Of a DNA stretch of 64,000 bases, positions 53,508-62,959 are shown piece after piece (the first letter of the stretch is position 1; each line of letters begins with the position of its first letter). This stretch comes from Burkholderia sp. D-99 (GTDB taxonomy: Bacteria > Pseudomonadota > Gammaproteobacteria > Burkholderiales > Burkholderiaceae). The DNA is taken from NCBI RefSeq assembly GCF_011605345.1, contig NZ_JAAOXM010000017.1, positions 1 through 64,000 on the forward strand, in the 5' to 3' direction. The translations under genes and the position numbers were made by a program. Under the pieces are notes generated by a model. It was not told the DNA's origin and made no database searches. It saw only the letters and a list, made by a program, of their open reading frames with translations.

Positions 53508-54761
53508 TTACTGCACGAATGCGCCGACCGTGAAGTACGGATTGCTCGTATCGTTCATGTCGAGGAACCCGAACACGCCGCCGGTGAACACGAACTTGCC
53601 GGTCGCGGGCCCCGACGCCGCATCCGCATGCACGGTCGTGACGACGCCCGGCACCTTCTGCGTGAAATCGAGGTTCAGCGCGCGGGTGAGCGCGGCCTGC
53701 GACGCATTGAACGGATCGAGCAGCGTGGCCTGCGCACCGATGAGTGCGGTCGCGCGGTAGTTGAACGCGCTGTCGACGCCCGTGTACTCGCCGTTCTGCG
53801 AGCCTTGCGCGATCGCCGTTTGCGGGCTCAGGATCGAGATGCCCGATTCGTCGTCCGCACTCGGCGAGCCCTGCGTCAGGTCCGCATTCGCCGCACCGGT
53901 GCGGATGAAGATCGGCACGAGCTGGTTGCGCAGCTTGCCGACGATCAGGATCCCCTTGCCGGCCTTCGCCGGATCGACCGCCGCGAGCGTCGCCGGAATC
54001 TGCGGCAGGTAGTTGAGCGACTGGAACGCCGGTGCGTCCGGACGCAGCGTGAACGGCTGGTTCACGGTTGCGCTCGACGCAAGCGGCTGCCCGCCGTTCT
54101 TCTTGCCGAAGTTGTCGGTCTCGACGTAGCTGCCGTCCGCGTTGATCGTCACCTGCTGGTCGAGCGCCACCGGCTGGAAGCTTTGTGACGGCACCTGGTG
54201 ATAACCGAGCTGGCTGTACTTGCCGGCGATCCTCTTCAGGTCGGTTTCCACCGACGAGAAGCTGATGAACGGGTAGTACGGGAACGTCGTCTGCGGAATC
54301 TTGCCCACGCCGATCACGCCGTTGAACTGGATCGTCGCGCCGGGAATCGCGCCGCCCAGCACGCCTTCGCCGAGGAACAGCCGCGCGGGCCGGCTTGGGT
54401 CGAGGCTCGCGTTCTGCATCCGGAACGTGCACTGGTTCAGCTTCACGGTCGGCAGGCCCGTTTCGTCGGCCAGCGTGCCGTCGACCACATTCGCGGGTGC
54501 CGTGTCGCGGGTCGGCTGCACGGTGCCGGTGGTGCTCGGTACCGGCGAAGCGAGATAGGTCATCCGGTACGTCATCTTGGTCGTGTCGAGCTGCACCTTC
54601 ACGAGTTCGCCCGACCCCGAGCCGCCGATGAACACCGTGTTGTAGTCGATCGTCTGCGGGCACAGCCGGACCACCGGCGCGGGCGGCGGGTCGCCGTCTC
54701 CGCCACACGCGGCCAGCACGGGCGCGAGCGACGCCGCGGCCATCCATTGCTTCAAATTCAT
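53508..54761 (-). CDS. DUF2957-type lipoprotein, copy A
   Basis: This is a 417-residue outer-membrane lipoprotein with lipobox VLAAC (Cys19). It starts MNLKQWMAAASLAPVLAAC and ends NPYFTVGAFVQ. It contains the segments LCPQTIDYNTVFIGGSGSGELVKVQLDTTKMTY (read at GGSGSGELVKV) and FYPFI-like FPYYPFISFSSVETDLKRIAGKY, which are shared with copy B. I associate this family with Burkholderia and Ralstonia; its function is not known. It starts 72 bp behind copy B. Confidence 0.82.
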   Translation of the reverse strand: MNLKQWMAAASLAPVLAACGGDGDPPPAPVVRLCPQTIDYNTVFIGGSGSGELVKVQLDTTKMTYRMTYLASPVPSTTGTVQPTRDTAPANVVDGTLADETGLPTVKLNQCTFRMQNASLDPSRPARLFLGEGVLGGAIPGATIQFNGVIGVGKIPQTTFPYYPFISFSSVETDLKRIAGKYSQLGYHQVPSQSFQPVALDQQVTINADGSYVETDNFGKKNGGQPLASSATVNQPFTLRPDAPAFQSLNYLPQIPATLAAVDPAKAGKGILIVGKLRNQLVPIFIRTGAANADLTQGSPSADDESGISILSPQTAIAQGSQNGEYTGVDSAFNYRATALIGAQATLLDPFNASQAALTRALNLDFTQKVPGVVTTVHADAASGPATGKFVFTGGVFGFLDMNDTSNPYFTVGAFVQ

Positions 54762-54832
54762 AGGAATCCTCTTGAAATTCGATTCGCCGGCGGCGACGCA
54801 TGCGCCGCCGGTGTTACGTGTTCAATGCAGGG

Positions 54833-56449
54833 TTACTGGACAAACGCGCCGACCGTGAAGAACGGGTTGACCTGGCTGTTGTTGACGACCATCGCGTAGA
54901 CGTTGCCGGCCGTCACGAGCCAGCCCGTATCGCCCTTCTTGAAGATCGCCACGTTGCCGCTCGGGCCCTTCGCGTTGAAGTCCTGCGTGGCCGTGACCTT
55001 GATCTTGCCGGGCGTCGCCTGCGTATAGTCGAGCCCGAACTGCGAGGTCACCCCCGAGGTCTGCGGATCGATGAACGCCGCGGTACTGCCCTGGAACAGC
55101 GTCGACGTGTAGTTGGCGGCCATCGTCGAGACAGCAGTACCGTCGTTGCAACTGCCCGCTATCGAATTGAAGGTGTTATTGATGAACTCACCAGGCAGGT
55201 CCGGGTGCGGTACGTGTGGATTGAAGCTCGGGCCCGCCGGCGTCGCGCTGAAGGGCGTCACGCCGGGAGACGTCACGATGCCGCATGCGGATGCGCTGGT
55301 CGCGCCGATGTAACCGCCCTTCAGGGAATTCGCGCCAATCGCGGTGGCCGACGACAGCATCGAGATCCCGACTTCAGCGTCGGCGACCGACATGAGCGGA
55401 TTGGCCGCATCGACATTCGTATAGCCGACACGAATCACGACCGGTATCCGTACGCCGTTCAGCTTGCCAACGATCATGATGCCTTTGGCCTGACTCGACG
55501 CGAGGAGGATGAGCGACGTCGCCTGCCCCGCCATCGGATACGAGAGGACGCCAAACGCGTTCGGCAACCCGTTGCTCACGAACACGTTGTCGGCCGACCC
55601 GTCCGCATTCTTGCGCAGCGTCCAGGGGGCTCCAGTCGTCTGGCACGAGTAGTCGCTGCCTTGCGTGATCGTACACGTGCCGTCCGCGTTGAACGTCTGG
55701 TTCCAGTTGACGACATCCGGTTCCCAGCCGACCGGTCCGGCCGGGCTCTGCCCCGCTCCGCCAAGCGGTGACAGATGGATGCCGACCTCGTTGTAATTGC
55801 CCGCCACCTTCGAAAAGTCGGTTTCCGTTGCGATGAAGCCGATGAACGGATAGAAATCAAACGTGCGCGACGGCACATAGCCGATCGCCATGCCCCCGAG
55901 GTTGAGGCCCGCGAACCCGATCGTCGCCCCCGGAATCCCGCCCCCCACCACCCCATTGCCGATGAACAGCATCGGCGGATCCGCACGGTTGATCGTCACC
56001 GCATACGCACCGTCGCTCGTCACGCCGCTGTCGAGCACGGCCGCGCAGCGGTTCTGCTCGGCGGTCGGGAGATTGGTCGGATGATGGAACGCGCCGCTGA
56101 TCGTCATGCCTGCGCGCGTGTTGTTGACCTGCCCGGCCGATGTCGGCACCGACGATTCGATGAACTGCATCTGGTAGGTCATCTTCGTCGAGTCGAACTT
56201 CACCTTCACATACTCGCCGCTGCCTGCGCCGCCCGTATAGGTCGTCGTGTAATCGAGCGCGTCCGGGCACAGCTTCGTGACGACGGGCGGCGTCGTGATG
56301 GAGCCGCTCGGCCCGCACGCGCTCCCCGAGCACTGCGGCACGTTGATCGGCCCCGGATCGTCGCCGCCGCCGCAACCGGCGACGAACGGCAAAGCGATTA
56401 CCGCGCACGACAGGATCGCTTTCCGCCATTCAGGAATGCAAATCATCAA
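54833..56449 (-). CDS. DUF2957-type lipoprotein, copy B (longer)
   Basis: This is a 538-residue paralogue of copy A with lipobox FVAGC (Cys26). The same beginning (LCPDALDYTTTYTGGAGSGEYVKVKF, read at GGAGSGEYVKVKF) and the same end (NPFFTVGAFVQ) frame a body about 120 residues longer. Shared internal landmarks are FDFYPFIGFIATETDFSKVAGNY and KGIMIVGKLNGVRIPVVIR. It is first in the row of exported-protein genes, with about 600 bp of leader. The duplication is older than that of the PraB-like genes, judging from the divergence. Confidence 0.83.
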   Translation of the reverse strand: MMICIPEWRKAILSCAVIALPFVAGCGGGDDPGPINVPQCSGSACGPSGSITTPPVVTKLCPDALDYTTTYTGGAGSGEYVKVKFDSTKMTYQMQFIESSVPTSAGQVNNTRAGMTISGAFHHPTNLPTAEQNRCAAVLDSGVTSDGAYAVTINRADPPMLFIGNGVVGGGIPGATIGFAGLNLGGMAIGYVPSRTFDFYPFIGFIATETDFSKVAGNYNEVGIHLSPLGGAGQSPAGPVGWEPDVVNWNQTFNADGTCTITQGSDYSCQTTGAPWTLRKNADGSADNVFVSNGLPNAFGVLSYPMAGQATSLILLASSQAKGIMIVGKLNGVRIPVVIRVGYTNVDAANPLMSVADAEVGISMLSSATAIGANSLKGGYIGATSASACGIVTSPGVTPFSATPAGPSFNPHVPHPDLPGEFINNTFNSIAGSCNDGTAVSTMAANYTSTLFQGSTAAFIDPQTSGVTSQFGLDYTQATPGKIKVTATQDFNAKGPSGNVAIFKKGDTGWLVTAGNVYAMVVNNSQVNPFFTVGAFVQ

Positions 56450-57063
56450 CCCCTCCTATTCAGGTACGACAAGTCTCGTCCGGACAGGCTGCATGGCCCG
56501 CCGGTTGGTATCGCGCCGCCGCACGAACGCGCGGCGCATGACGGTGCGCGCATGGCCGCCGCGATGCCGGTCAGGCAAATGCGGCACGCGCCGCGGCGGC
56601 AGACAAGCGCTCTCCCGCGGCGCCGTCATGCGGCACAGCGCCGTGAGAACAATCGAAACGGGAAGTGGTTCGCCGCTACACGGCGATATGACAACGCAGG
56701 CACGCGACCTGCATCGCGCCTGCATTCAGCGAAAAAACGGGAAACGGCAGTCCGACTGGCCCCGCGGATAGGCGTCTCATCAATTGGTCTCCATCCGTAC
56801 GCTTGATTCGTTATCGTGATGCGTCGTTTGTCGAGACTATGATCGGACGATACCTACAAGTAAATGGATGCAGAGTTCCAAACGGCAGAAACCGCGCAAT
56901 CCTAGTGTGTGCAGGGGATTTGACAGATTTTCAAACAGCCTTCAATTTATTTGCTCAGACAAATACATGGCCCGTATAACACGCGTTTGAATAACCACGG
57001 CCAATCCGCGCTCTGCCTTGCCTGCCGGCCCTCGACGATCCGCCTGCATGCTGCGGCGCAACC
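56450..57063. other. Leader region of the lipoprotein-OmpW-PraB gene row
   Basis: This is 614 bp with no supported gene. The part 56790-56990 is less G+C-rich and is the likely promoter area for the minus-strand row. I could not fix a convincing -35/-10 pair. Confidence 0.45.
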
Positions 57064-57360
57064 TTACACGTCGATGATCGCGAGCGTGCCGTGGCTGCCC
57101 GGCAGCACCGCGTGAAGCGTGCCGGCAAGCGCCAGGTACATCTGCCCGGCCTCGACGACGATCGTCTCGCCCCCGACCTCGAGCATCATCCGGCCGTCGA
57201 GCACCAGCAGCCCCTCGTTGTAGTCGTGCACTTCCGCTTCGTAAGCCTGCGCGTCCATGCGCAGCACCTTGATCCTGGCCGGCCCGACCTCGCCGACGAT
57301 CGTGGATTTCCACGCGACGGCCTGTGCCGCCGCCACGGATTTGAAATCGATCAAAGACAT
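57064..57360 (-). CDS. Small cupin-domain protein
   Basis: This is a 98-residue single-domain cupin. Cupin motif 1 is partly kept (VHDYNEGLLVLDGRMMLEVGG) and motif 2 reads GQMYLALAGTLHAVLPG. One or two of the usual metal histidines are replaced, so a metal-dependent activity is uncertain. It lacks a signal peptide and stands alone between long non-coding stretches. The substrate or ligand is unknown. Confidence 0.82.
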   Translation of the reverse strand: MSLIDFKSVAAAQAVAWKSTIVGEVGPARIKVLRMDAQAYEAEVHDYNEGLLVLDGRMMLEVGGETIVVEAGQMYLALAGTLHAVLPGSHGTLAIIDV

Positions 57361-57788
57361 GCGCTCCGCTCCGTGAACGATGAAAGGAACGCATTATCGC
57401 GAGCGCGGCGCATGCCGTCCCGGTACGGCGCGAAGGCCTTCGGGCGGCACAGTCGGCCGGCCGGCCGCGCCGCCGCCGGGCGGAAAGGCGATCGCGGCCC
57501 GGGTCGCCGAAGACGGCGCTCATTGTTCGCGCAGCGCAAATAAAGCCCGACGTTATTGAGCGATGCGCCGTCAATTCGCGCCAATCCGACACCGGCAACG
57601 CACGCCCTTTCCACAAGAATGCATTTCCATCTATCGATTGCTAATATGGCGATCCCGCGATCCCGCACCACAACGCCGTTCGACATGACGCCCGTTCGCC
57701 ATGCCGTCCCCGGTCCCGGCCGCTTCGCAGCGGCGGCGACGCCGGGCACGCGCGGCGCACGCCTTCGCGCCGGCCGGCCGTGCCATCC
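57361..57788. other. Intergenic stretch between the cupin and ABC genes
   Basis: This is 428 bp between divergent genes. I see no gene, clear terminator or operator in it; it must hold the promoters of both neighbours. Confidence 0.45.
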
Positions 57789-58742
57789 GTGAGCATGCAA
57801 CCGATCCTTTCCGTCTCCGACCTCTCCAAGACTTACGCGTCCGGCTTCCAGGCGCTGAAGCACGTGACCCTCGACATCCGCCCAGGCGAGATCTTCGCGT
57901 TGCTCGGGCCGAACGGCGCCGGCAAGACGACGCTGATCGGCTCGATCTGCGGCATCGTCACGCCGACCTCAGGCCGCGTGACGGTCGGCGGCCACGACAT
58001 CCGCGATCACTACCGCGCAGCCCGCGAAATGATCGGCCTCGTGCCGCAGGAACTGACGACCGACGCGTTCGAAACCGTCTGGGCGACCGTGTCGTTCAGC
58101 CGCGGCCTGTTCGGCAAGGCGCCCGATCCCGCGCATATCGAGAAGACGCTGAAGGCGCTGTCGCTGTGGGACAAGCGCGACAACAAGCTGATGACGCTGT
58201 CGGGCGGCATGAAGCGCCGCGTGATGATCGCGAAGGCGCTGTCGCACGAGCCGCGCATCCTGTTCCTCGACGAACCGACCGCCGGCGTCGACGTCGAGCT
58301 GCGCCGCGACATGTGGAAGCTCGTCGATTCGCTGCGCGAAAGCGGCGTGACGATCCTGCTGACCACGCACTACATCGAGGAAGCCGAGGAAATGGCCGAC
58401 CGGATCGGCATCATCCTCGGCGGCGAGCTCGTGCTCGTCGAGGAGAAGCACGAGCTGATGCGCAAGCTCGGCAAGAAGCAGCTCACCGTGCAGCTCGAGC
58501 ACCCGCTCGCGGACGTGCCGCCCGCGCTCGCGCCGTTCGGCCTCGAACGCGCGGACGACGGCGCCGCGCTCGTCTACACGTACGACTCGCAGCGCGACGA
58601 CGCCAGCATCGCGACGCTGATCAACGCGCTCGGCTCGGCCGGCATCGGCTTCCGCGACCTGCACACGACGCAGAGCTCGCTCGAGGACATTTTCGTCAGC
58701 CTGATCGACAACCGCCGCAACGGCGTGCAGCAAGGAGCCTGA
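57789..58742 (+). CDS. ABC-2-type exporter, ATP-binding protein
   Basis: This is a protein of about 317 residues. The start could be GTG 57780, GTG 57789 or ATG 57795; none has a clear ribosome site and I list 57789. Walker A is GPNGAGKTT, the signature is LSGGMKRRVMIAKAL, Walker B is RILFLDEPTAGVD and the H-loop is TTHYIEEAEE. The C-terminal 80 residues form the DUF4162-like extension common in NodI/CcmA-type ATPases. The permease follows after 3 bp. The exported substrate is unknown. Confidence 0.9.
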   Translation: MSMQPILSVSDLSKTYASGFQALKHVTLDIRPGEIFALLGPNGAGKTTLIGSICGIVTPTSGRVTVGGHDIRDHYRAAREMIGLVPQELTTDAFETVWATVSFSRGLFGKAPDPAHIEKTLKALSLWDKRDNKLMTLSGGMKRRVMIAKALSHEPRILFLDEPTAGVDVELRRDMWKLVDSLRESGVTILLTTHYIEEAEEMADRIGIILGGELVLVEEKHELMRKLGKKQLTVQLEHPLADVPPALAPFGLERADDGAALVYTYDSQRDDASIATLINALGSAGIGFRDLHTTQSSLEDIFVSLIDNRRNGVQQGA

Positions 58743-58745
58743 CGC

Positions 58746-59507
58746 ATGAACCTGCATGGAATCCGCGCGATCTACCGCGCCGAAATGGCCCGCACGCGCC
58801 GCACGCTGATGCAGAGCATCATCGCGCCGGTGATCTCGACGTCGCTGTATTTCGTCGTGTTCGGCTCCGCGATCGGCTCGCGCATCAGCGACGTGAACGG
58901 CATCGGCTACGGCTCGTTCATCGTGCCGGGGCTCGTGATGCTGTCGCTGCTGTCGCAGAGCATCTCGAACGCGTCGTTCGGCATCTACTTCCCGCGCTTC
59001 ACGGGCACGATCTACGAGATCCTCTCCGCGCCCGTGTCGTACTGGGAGATCGTGATCGCGTACGTGGGCGCGGCCGCGTCGAAGTCGATCCTGCTCGGCG
59101 TGATCATCCTCGCCACGGCCGGCCTGTTCGTGCCGCTGCACATCCTGCATCCGTTCTGGATGGTGCTGTTCCTCGTGCTGACGGCGGTCACGTTCAGCCT
59201 GTTCGGCTTCGTGATCGGCATCTGGGCCGACAGCTTCGAGAAACTGCAGCTCGTGCCGCTGCTGATCATCACGCCGCTCACGTTCCTCGGCGGCAGCTTC
59301 TACTCGGTCGACATGCTGCCGCCCGCGTGGCGCGTCATCACGCTGTTCAACCCGATCGTCTACCTGGTCAGCGGCTTCCGCTGGTCGTTCTACGGGATCG
59401 CCGACGTGCACGTGTGGATCAGCCTCGCCGCGACCGGGCTGTTCCTCGTGATCCTGCTGGCGATCGTCGCGTGGATGTTCCGCACCGGCTACAAGCTGAA
59501 GAATTGA
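58746..59507 (+). CDS. ABC-2-type exporter, permease
   Basis: This is a 253-residue permease with six helices (SIIAPVISTSLYFVVFG; FIVPGLVMLSLLSQSI; ILLGVIILATAGLFV; MVLFLVLTAVTFSLFGFVIG; LVPLLIITPLTFLGGSFYS; ATGLFLVILLAIVAWMF). It has the ABC-2 signature around TPLTFLGGSFYSVDMLPPAW. It is coupled to the ATPase gene (3-bp gap). NodJ-type oligosaccharide or drug export is typical of the family. Confidence 0.9.
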   Translation: MNLHGIRAIYRAEMARTRRTLMQSIIAPVISTSLYFVVFGSAIGSRISDVNGIGYGSFIVPGLVMLSLLSQSISNASFGIYFPRFTGTIYEILSAPVSYWEIVIAYVGAAASKSILLGVIILATAGLFVPLHILHPFWMVLFLVLTAVTFSLFGFVIGIWADSFEKLQLVPLLIITPLTFLGGSFYSVDMLPPAWRVITLFNPIVYLVSGFRWSFYGIADVHVWISLAATGLFLVILLAIVAWMFRTGYKLKN

Positions 59508-59515
59508 CGCATCGC

Positions 59516-59560
59516 GCGCCGCCTGCCGATGACGTATTTGGGCAAGCAGGCGGCGCTTTT
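59516..59560 (+). terminator. Terminator behind the ABC permease
   Basis: GCGCCGCCTGC pairs with GCAGGCGGCGC across a loop of about 19 nt and is followed by TTTT. It starts 9 bp past the stop codon. Confidence 0.75.
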
Positions 59561-59607
59561 CCTCTGATGCGGCATTTTGTGGTCGCGTCTACTGAAGACG
59601 AAGCATC

Positions 59608-59641
59608 GGGGCCGCGAAGCACGCGCTTCACGGCCCCTTTT
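59608..59641 (+). terminator. Second hairpin, between the ABC operon and the MFS gene
   Basis: GGGGCCG-CGAAGC pairs with GCTTCA-CGGCCCC (one mismatch) and is followed by TTTTC, 17 bp before the MFS start. It may be a back-up terminator or a leader attenuator of the MFS gene. Confidence 0.55.
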
Positions 59642-59657
59642 CATTTCAGAGGACGCC

Positions 59658-61079
59658 ATGCCCGCCGCCACCGCTCCCGCCTCCGCCGCCGCCCGGCTCG
59701 AACGCCTGCCGTTCTCCGGCTATCACAAGCGGATCTTCTTCATCATCGCGATCGCGTTCTTCTTCGACTCGGTCGACCTCGGCACGATGACGTTCGTGCT
59801 CGGCTCGATCCGCAAGGAGTTCGGCTTGTCGACCGCGGCCGCCGGCCTCGTCGCGAGCGCGAGCTTCTTCGGGATGGTGCTCGGTGCGGCCGTCGCCGGC
59901 CTGCTCGCCGACCGCTTCGGCCGCCGGCCCGTGTTCCAGTGGAGCATGGTGCTGTGGGGCGCGGCCTCCTACCTGTGCTCGACCGCGCAGAGCGTCGACG
60001 CGCTGATCGTCTACCGCGTGCTGCTCGGGATCGGGATGGGGATGGAATTCCCGGTCGCGCAGACGCTGCTGTCCGAATTCGTGCCGACCGAGAAGCGCGG
60101 CCGCCTGATCGCGCTGATGGACGGCTTCTGGCCGCTCGGCTTCATCACGGCCGGCATCGTCGCGTATTTCGTGCTGCCGCAGTTCGGCTGGCGCACGGTG
60201 TTCGCGCTGCTCGCGATTCCCGCCGTGTTCGTGCTCGTCGTGCGCCGCATCGTGCCGGAATCGCCGCGCTGGCTCGAGCATGCGGGGCGGCACACGGAAG
60301 CCGACACGGTGATGCACACGATCGAGGCGAAGGTGATGCGCTCGGCCGGTGTCACGACGCTGCCGCCGCCGTCGCGGCTCGCCGAGCCGGTCGCCGCACG
60401 CGGGCGCGGCGCGCTGCGCGAGATCTGGAGCGGCGCGTACCGCCGCCGCACGGTGATGGTGTGGCTGCTGTGGTTCTTCGCGCTGCTCGGCTTCTACGGC
60501 CTCACGTCGTGGCTCGGCGCGCTGCTGCAGCAGGCCGGCTTCGAGGTCACGAAATCGGTGTTCTACACGGTGCTGATCTCGCTCGGCGGTGTGCCGGGCT
60601 TCCTGTGCGCCGCGTGGCTCGTCGAACGCTGGGGACGCAAGCCGACCTGTATCGCGTCGCTGATCGGTGGCGGCGCGATGGCGTACGCATACGGCCAGAG
60701 CGCGCTGTACGGCGGCAGCATGGCGCTGCTGATCGGCACCGGCCTCGCGATGCAGTTCTTCCTGTTCGGGATGTGGGCCGCGCTGTACACGTACACGCCC
60801 GAGCTGTACGGCACCGGCGCGCGCGCGACGGGCTCGGGCTTCGCGTCGGCGATCGGGCGCGTCGGGTCGCTGATCGGGCCTTACGTGGTCGGTGTCGTGC
60901 TGCCCGTGTTCGGCCAGGGCGGCGTGTTCACGCTCGGCGCGCTGTCGTTCATCGCGGCCGCGATCGCCGTGTGGACGCTCGGGATCGAGACGAAGGGCCT
61001 CGCGCTGGAGCAGCTCGCGGCGGGCGACGAAGCAGGCGGCGGTGGCCGGTATGCAGCGGCGGCGGACAAGGTGTCCTGA
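59658..61079 (+). CDS. MFS transporter, MHS/AAHS or sugar-porter-like
   Basis: This is a 473-residue, 12-helix symporter starting at ATG 59658 after AGAGGACGCC. Landmarks are FFFDSVDLGTMTFVLGSI in helix 1, the motif A copy GLLADRFGRRPVFQ, RVLLGIGMGMEFPVAQTLLSEFVPTEKRGR, RRIVPESPRWLEHAGR and the C-terminal IETKG. These are typical of metabolite:H+ symporters for organic acids, aromatic acids or sugars. The substrate cannot be settled from sequence. The first 20 residues are Ala/Pro-rich. Confidence 0.9.
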   Translation: MPAATAPASAAARLERLPFSGYHKRIFFIIAIAFFFDSVDLGTMTFVLGSIRKEFGLSTAAAGLVASASFFGMVLGAAVAGLLADRFGRRPVFQWSMVLWGAASYLCSTAQSVDALIVYRVLLGIGMGMEFPVAQTLLSEFVPTEKRGRLIALMDGFWPLGFITAGIVAYFVLPQFGWRTVFALLAIPAVFVLVVRRIVPESPRWLEHAGRHTEADTVMHTIEAKVMRSAGVTTLPPPSRLAEPVAARGRGALREIWSGAYRRRTVMVWLLWFFALLGFYGLTSWLGALLQQAGFEVTKSVFYTVLISLGGVPGFLCAAWLVERWGRKPTCIASLIGGGAMAYAYGQSALYGGSMALLIGTGLAMQFFLFGMWAALYTYTPELYGTGARATGSGFASAIGRVGSLIGPYVVGVVLPVFGQGGVFTLGALSFIAAAIAVWTLGIETKGLALEQLAAGDEAGGGGRYAAAADKVS

Positions 61080-61281
61080 GCGCCGAATCGGCGACCCGGG
61101 CGTGCTTTCCGGCCGGCATGACGTTCAGCGCCGTGCCGGCTGCTGCGTGAATTGACAGGATTCGCGCCTGGACCGGCGCTGCTAGACTGCATCGATGCAC
61201 CGTGTCGCGCGCCCCCGGGTGCATCGCGGCGATCGCGCGACTGTGGTGCCCGCCCCCACTGCCCGCGCAAGGATCGCATCG

Positions 61282-61983
61282 ATGGACAACGCCCGTATCG
61301 AAGAAATCCGCAGCGGCCTGTTTCGCGCAACGACTTATATCGACAAGCTGAAGCTCGGCTTCAGCCAGTTCTTCGTCCGGTCGCCCGGCGGCGACGTCGT
61401 CTGCATCGAAACGGGCACGCGTTCCAATTTTCCGCAACTGAGCGCGAGCCTCGCGACCGTCGGCATCACGCCGTCGATGGTGAGCAGCGTGATCGTCCCG
61501 CATTTCGAAGTCGACGAGATGGGCGCACTGCCCGACTTCCTCGCGGCCAATCCGGCACTCGTCGCGTATGCGCATCCGATCTGCACGCACGGCCTGGCCG
61601 ATATCTTCGGCGTGCGCGCGAAGCCGCTGAAGGACGGCGAGCCGACGACGATCTCCGGTGTCGACGTCGTGCCGATCTTCACGAAGCATGTCCATCAATG
61701 GGATGCGCTCGTGGTGTATTTGCCGGCGTACAAGGCGCTGCTGTCGTCGGACATCCTGATGCGCTTCGGCGACGAAGCCGCCGACGACCCGCTGCCGGCC
61801 ATCCTCGATTCGATCCGGCGCTCGGACTACCTGCCGTCGCTCACGCACATGGCGAGCGCGCTGCGCCGGATCCAGGCGCTCGACCTCGACGTCATCCTGC
61901 CGATGCACGGCCCGGCCATCACGCACGACATCCCGCGCGTGCTCGCCGGCGCGATCGCGCATTGCGAGGCCGCCGCCGCGTGA
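61282..61983 (+). CDS. MBL-fold metallo-hydrolase with flavodiiron-like metal motif
   Basis: This is a 233-residue protein starting at ATG 61282 (MDNARIEEIRSGLFRATTY), with AAGGA upstream. The main metal motif reads VPHFEVDEMGAL, i.e. H-x-E-x-D as in the ODP/flavodiiron group, instead of the usual HxHxDH. Further ligands may be His in YAHPICTHGL, Asp in LLSSDILMRFGDE and His in MHGPAITHDIP. There is no flavodoxin domain. It could be an oxygen- or redox-sensing diiron protein or a hydrolase. Confidence 0.85.
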   Translation: MDNARIEEIRSGLFRATTYIDKLKLGFSQFFVRSPGGDVVCIETGTRSNFPQLSASLATVGITPSMVSSVIVPHFEVDEMGALPDFLAANPALVAYAHPICTHGLADIFGVRAKPLKDGEPTTISGVDVVPIFTKHVHQWDALVVYLPAYKALLSSDILMRFGDEAADDPLPAILDSIRRSDYLPSLTHMASALRRIQALDLDVILPMHGPAITHDIPRVLAGAIAHCEAAAA

Positions 61984-62025
61984 GCCGCGGAGGCGGCAGG
62001 CCGACGGCGGTGCAGCAGGTTCCTG

Positions 62026-62250
62026 TCAGGCGACGACGAACTCTTCGGCCGCCTTGCGTTGAACCGCGGCCATCACCGCCAGTTCGCGCTTGCTGCGCGC
62101 GTCGCCGGACACGACACCCGTCGCGTTCTTCGCCTTCGCGCCCAGCGGGAAAAAGACAAACGACGCGCCGGCCGGGGCCGCCGGCTCCGCGCGCAGGCGT
62201 TTGTTCAGGATTTTCAGGTACTTCTTCTTCGAGACTTCTTTAGCAGCCAT
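62026..62250 (-). CDS. Small basic hypothetical protein, 74 residues
   Basis: The start ATG 62250 follows GCGGAGGGTGCC, an excellent ribosome site. The protein begins MAAKEVSKKKYLKILNKRLR, is Lys/Ala-rich, and ends RKAAEEFVVA. It has no Cys, signal or membrane segment. It is convergent with the MBL gene. I do not recognise a family; a nucleic-acid-binding or stress-related role is only suggested by the charge. Confidence 0.68.
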   Translation of the reverse strand: MAAKEVSKKKYLKILNKRLRAEPAAPAGASFVFFPLGAKAKNATGVVSGDARSKRELAVMAAVQRKAAEEFVVA

Positions 62251-62459
62251 GGCACCCTCCGCGTGAACGTGGTGAGGATCAGCATACCAGTTTTGGCGAC
62301 GGGCTCCGCCGCATGGCCCGCCAGTGCGCGCGTCATCGAAACTTCGCCGGGCTCGATGTCGATTCGCGTCGCGGTCGCGCGTCGTGTTGTCGTAACCGAT
62401 CGTTTTGCCGTCGGCGCGGCCGGCGGCGCCCCTTCATTCCCTTTCAAGGAGATACGACC

Positions 62460-62891
62460 ATGCGCGTCCTGGTAATCGTCAAGGCCACCGCCGATTCCGA
62501 ATCCGGCCGGATGCCCGACCCTGAAATGATCGCCGCGATGGGCCGGTTCAACGAAGAACTGGCGGAAGCCGGCATCCTGCTCGCCGCCGACGGGCTGCAT
62601 CCGAGCATGCGCGGCAAGCGCGTGCACTTTGCCGGCAAGAACCGCACCGTCATCGACGGCCCGTTCGCGGAAACCAAGGAACTCGTCGCCGGCTTCTGGC
62701 TGTGGCAGGTGAAATCGATGGAAGAAGCGGTCGAATGGGTGAAGCGCTGCCCGAACCCGATGCCCGGCGACTCCGACATCGAGATCCGCCCGCTGTTCGA
62801 GGCTGAAGACTTCAGCCCGGCATTCACCGACGAGTTGCAGGCGCTGAAAGCGCGGATGAGCGCGCAAGCCGAGGCCGGGAAGCGCGCGTAA
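62460..62891 (+). CDS. YciI-family (DGPF-domain) protein
   Basis: This is a 143-residue cytoplasmic protein starting at ATG 62460 after CAAGGAGATACGACC. The YCII/DGPF fold shows MRVLVIVKATADSES, the hallmark VIDGPFAETKELVAGFWLW (read at DGPFAETKE) and the C-terminal IEIRPLFEAEDF. Such proteins often sit next to ECF sigma factors, but none is present here. The function is unknown; a small enzyme or sensor is possible. Confidence 0.9.
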   Translation: MRVLVIVKATADSESGRMPDPEMIAAMGRFNEELAEAGILLAADGLHPSMRGKRVHFAGKNRTVIDGPFAETKELVAGFWLWQVKSMEEAVEWVKRCPNPMPGDSDIEIRPLFEAEDFSPAFTDELQALKARMSAQAEAGKRA

Positions 62892-62959
62892 GCCGGGCGG
62901 CGTCAGGCGGTTTCACATGACCGCCGGGCGCCGCCCCAGCCCGCTCGCGCGTGCGCGGC

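Noticed and set aside
57701..61150. 1149-codon plus-strand open frame across the ABC and MFS genes
   Set aside because: It runs in another frame of real genes with Walker motifs and transporter helices; its own translation is low-complexity Arg/Ala.
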